Below, piece after piece: positions 61,494 through 64,000 of a DNA stretch of 64,000 nucleotides; position 1 is the first letter of the stretch, and each line of letters begins with the position of its first letter. The stretch is from the NCBI RefSeq assembly GCF_001562275.1, contig NZ_CP014304.1, forward strand, positions 3,224,001-3,288,000, written 5' to 3'. A program made the translations under genes and the position numbers. The DNA is from Hymenobacter sp. PAMC 26628 (GTDB lineage Bacteria; Bacteroidota; Bacteroidia; Cytophagales; Hymenobacteraceae). A model generated the notes under the pieces. That model did not search any database and was not told where the DNA came from. It worked only from the letters and a program-made list of their open reading frames with translations.

Positions 61494-64000
61494 CTAGAAC
61501 CGGGCCTGGAGCTTGGCAAAAAGGAAGCGGCCGTTCGAGCCCATTTGCACAGGGTCCCAGGCGCCGCCGGTTTCGGTGGCCTGGGGGTTGAAGAAGTTGG
61601 GGTACTTATTGAACAGGTTCGAACTGCCCACTGAGAGGCGCAGCTGGTTGGTGAGGGCATAGCTGAGGGCCACGTCGGTGGTCAGGCGCGGGTCGTAGCG
61701 GTTCAGGTTGCCGTTGTAGTCGATGAGCGACACGCCGCCAAACTCCACGAACCGCACCAGGGCCCCGAAGCGGCCGAGGCTGTAGTCGAAGGTGAGGTTG
61801 ATTTTGTAGGGCGGCGCCGAGGCTTTCACAAACGCCTGCTCGCGGGGCCCGAAGAAAATATCTTCCTTGCCGGCCAGCAGCGGCGTGGCTTGCACACTCG
61901 TGACGTTGAGGCGGTTGAAGTTGGCGGCCAGCGTGGTGGTGAGGCGGCCGCTGCCCACGCCCAGGGTGTTGGCCACCACGGCGTCGAGGCCGAACGTGCT
62001 GGTGGAGGCCGCGTTGGCGAAGAACTGGGCCTGGCCCACGTTCAGGGCCGTGAGGGTGGGCCCGATTATGTTGTCGTCGTTCCCAAAGGCCCCGGTGAGC
62101 ACGATACGGTCTTGAATGTGAATGTAATAGCCGTCCACAGTGAAGGTTAGAATGGAACCAGCGCGGCCCGTAAAGCCCACGCTGGCCGAGCGCGACAACT
62201 CGCGCGTGAGCGGCGGAATGCCCACGGCCCGCGTCACGGGGCCGCTGTTACGGTCGATGAGTACGTCAATCGCTTTTCCGCCTACTACATTGGTAAATAC
62301 AGTATTGAAGTTAATCTGGGCCAGCGACGGGGCCCGGAAGCCCGTGCTCAGCGTGCCGCGCAGTGAGAAGGCGTCGCTCAGCTTGAGGCGCGTGGCCAGC
62401 TTGCCGGTGAAGTTGCTGCCAAAGTCGCTGTAGTTCTCGAAGCGCACCGCGCCTTCCACCAGCAGGGCCTTGGTCACGTCCAGCTCAGCATCGGCGTACA
62501 CGCCGATGTTGCTGCGGCTGGCCTTCAGCTCATTGCGCGGCTGGAAGCCGGGGAAGCCCTGGGACCCACCTGGCCGGTTCGATGCTGGGGCGTAGTTGCG
62601 GTACGAGCCTTCTTCGCCTGCGAAAATCTGGTACCACTCGCGGCGGTACTCGCTACCAAAGGCCAGGTTTAGGCCCTGCAACACGGTTTTGTAGTTGCGG
62701 CTCATGTTAAGGTCCACCACGTTCTGCTGGAGTTGAAAGCCGCCCGCGTCGAAGGTCGTCGGCGACTGGGCCCCCAGTGTGGCGTTCAAGGTGTTGCGCA
62801 CCCCATAGTGGAAGTTATTCGAGCCGAAGCCGTTGCTCAAATCCACGTCCCAGCCGCCGAAAGCGCCGCGCACGCCGGCTACCCCGTGCCCGTCGAAAAT
62901 GCTGCTCGTGATGATGGGGTCGAAGCCGTTGGGGTAGAGCGTGGCGTTGCTGCGCGGATTCGGAATGTCGTTGCCCAGGCTGTCGGTGCCGATGGTCGGG
63001 AAGCGGGTGTAAGCGTAAGCGTCGCCCTTGCGCACGTTGAAGCCGCCGAACACGTAGGCGTACACTTTCTCGCTCAGAGGCAGCTTGCTGTTGAGGTACA
63101 CAGAGGTGTTGGTCGCCTTCGGGTCGCCGTACTCGCGGCGCTGGATGCCGTCGGGGGCCGGCACATTGGCGCGCTGGGTATGCTCGCGCTGGTTATAGTC
63201 AACGGTGGCGTTCACAAAGCCGCCCTGGCCCACGGCCACGCCGTAATTGGCGTTGGCATTGAAGTTGCCGCCGTCGAAGGTCTTATCGTCGAAGCGGTAC
63301 TTGGCGGTGTAGGCCCCGTAGTTGGCGTTAGCCGTCAGCTCCTTGGTGCTGGTTTTCAGCACGATGTTGATGACGCCCGCAATGGCGTCGGAGCCGTACT
63401 GGGCCGAGGCCCCGTCGCGCAAAATCTCGATGCGCTCGATGCTGGCGGCCGGAATCGTGTTCAGGTCGGTGCCCGTGTTGCCGCGGCCGCGCGAGCCGAA
63501 CAGGTTCACGAGCGCCGACTGGTGCCAGCGCTTGCCGTTCACCAGCACCAGGGTTTGGTCGGGGCCCAGGCCGCGCAGGCTGGCAGGGTCCACGTGGTCG
63601 GCGCCGTCGGCCCCGGTCTGGCGGTTCGAGTTGAAGGACGGGGCCACGAATTGCAGCAGCTGGTTCACGTCGAGCTGGCCAGTTTTGGCCGTCACCTGCC
63701 GCACGTCGATGATGTCGACCGGCGAGGGCGAGTCCGTCACCGAGCGGTTGAGGCTGCGCGTGCCCACCACCTGCACGCCTTCGAGAGCGGTGCTGCTGGT
63801 GGCCAGGCGCACCGCCACGGGGCCCTCGGTGCCCACTTCCTGGCTGGTGTAGCCCAGGGCGCTGATTTGCAGCCGCGGCTGGGCCGTGCGCGCGCGCAGC
63901 ACAAAGCGGCCCGTGGCATCGGTGCTGATGCCGTTGTTGGTGCCTTTTTCCACCACCGTGGCCCCAATGACCGGGGCTCCTGCCGCGTCCAGGACCTGGC
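61494..64000 (-). CDS. TonB-dependent receptor with carboxypeptidase-like repeat (truncated at window end)
   Basis: At least 835 residues; the frame is open through base 64000. The visible start of the fragment reads QVLDAAGAPVIGATVVEKGT, the CarboxypepD_reg domain. The plug follows: VDIIDVRQVTAKTGQLDVNQLLQF, LRGLGPDQTLVLVNGKRWH, IERIEILRDGASAQYGSDAIAGVINIVLK. A long barrel ends in RFLFAKLQARF. The layout is an iron-siderophore/vitamin/sugar-type receptor using TonB energy. Confidence 0.94.
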   Translation of the reverse strand, partial: QVLDAAGAPVIGATVVEKGTNNGISTDATGRFVLRARTAQPRLQISALGYTSQEVGTEGPVAVRLATSSTALEGVQVVGTRSLNRSVTDSPSPVDIIDVRQVTAKTGQLDVNQLLQFVAPSFNSNRQTGADGADHVDPASLRGLGPDQTLVLVNGKRWHQSALVNLFGSRGRGNTGTDLNTIPAASIERIEILRDGASAQYGSDAIAGVINIVLKTSTKELTANANYGAYTAKYRFDDKTFDGGNFNANANYGVAVGQGGFVNATVDYNQREHTQRANVPAPDGIQRREYGDPKATNTSVYLNSKLPLSEKVYAYVFGGFNVRKGDAYAYTRFPTIGTDSLGNDIPNPRSNATLYPNGFDPIITSSIFDGHGVAGVRGAFGGWDVDLSNGFGSNNFHYGVRNTLNATLGAQSPTTFDAGGFQLQQNVVDLNMSRNYKTVLQGLNLAFGSEYRREWYQIFAGEEGSYRNYAPASNRPGGSQGFPGFQPRNELKASRSNIGVYADAELDVTKALLVEGAVRFENYSDFGSNFTGKLATRLKLSDAFSLRGTLSTGFRAPSLAQINFNTVFTNVVGGKAIDVLIDRNSGPVTRAVGIPPLTRELSRSASVGFTGRAGSILTFTVDGYYIHIQDRIVLTGAFGNDDNIIGPTLTALNVGQAQFFANAASTSTFGLDAVVANTLGVGSGRLTTTLAANFNRLNVTSVQATPLLAGKEDIFFGPREQAFVKASAPPYKINLTFDYSLGRFGALVRFVEFGGVSLIDYNGNLNRYDPRLTTDVALSYALTNQLRLSVGSSNLFNKYPNFFNPQATETGGAWDPVQMGSNGRFLFAKLQARF

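Overview
The window looks like a chromosomal piece of a GC-rich member of the Bacteroidota, most likely a Hymenobacter-like Cytophagales bacterium. The evidence is the gene content (type IX secretion plug protein, DUF3822 next to coaD, PUR/DUF3276 protein, bat-type aerotolerance genes, Oar-like and carboxypeptidase-repeat TonB receptors), the near absence of Shine-Dalgarno sequences, and repeated TAnnTTTG -7 promoter boxes just before start codons. GGGGCC/GGCCCC runs fill both genes and spacers. I see no rRNA, tRNA or CRISPR array.

Layout. 1-4.0 kb: the end of a DUF58 gene, its membrane partner and a BatA-type VWA gene, split by a CPBP protease and a MOSC gene. 4.2-21.5 kb: ordinary housekeeping genes (YggS, DUF423, DUF1573, RecD/Pif1-like helicase, thioesterase, NUDIX proteins, DUF3822-coaD, phosphoesterases, threonine aldolase, AlkA-type glycosylase, ABC-F protein). 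Among them are a possible orphan CdiA-CT-like nuclease, a protein built of 20-residue helical repeats, and a DUF6624 pseudogene with three in-frame stops. 21.6-30.7 kb: a mobile-element hotspot with two abutting IS630 elements, an IS3 element with a nonsense codon and IS3 end remnants, and an IS5 element whose right end is broken by a third IS630. Inside it lies an AT-rich block of cell-surface glycosylation genes (a small anchored protein, a GT39-like membrane transferase and a GT2).

30.8-42 kb: a ferric-reductase-like membrane protein, a large sortilin/BNR propeller protein, an IS3 remnant, a YncE-like propeller, an intact IS5, a beta-helix pseudogene, an esterase, and a methyltransferase lying between a broken partial copy and the full copy of a type IX secretion plug gene. 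42-49 kb: a CBM9-like lipoprotein, an M48 protease and a three-gene export operon (ABC membrane domain without an ATPase, HlyD, TolC). 49-64 kb: an Oar-like TonB receptor, YchF, a PUR-like protein, a second DUF58 gene, small membrane, lipoprotein and DinB-like genes, a deoxyhypusine-synthase-like protein, HslV, a GT32 glycosyltransferase and a TonB receptor cut by the window end.

Two families of long palindromic intergenic repeats (GTCATGCTGAGC type, four copies; GTAGCGTGGAC type, two loci) are scattered between genes, and strong hairpin terminators close many of them. The best candidates for unusual biology are the ATPase-less exporter operon, the standalone nuclease-like gene, the 20-residue repeat protein and the palindromic repeat families.
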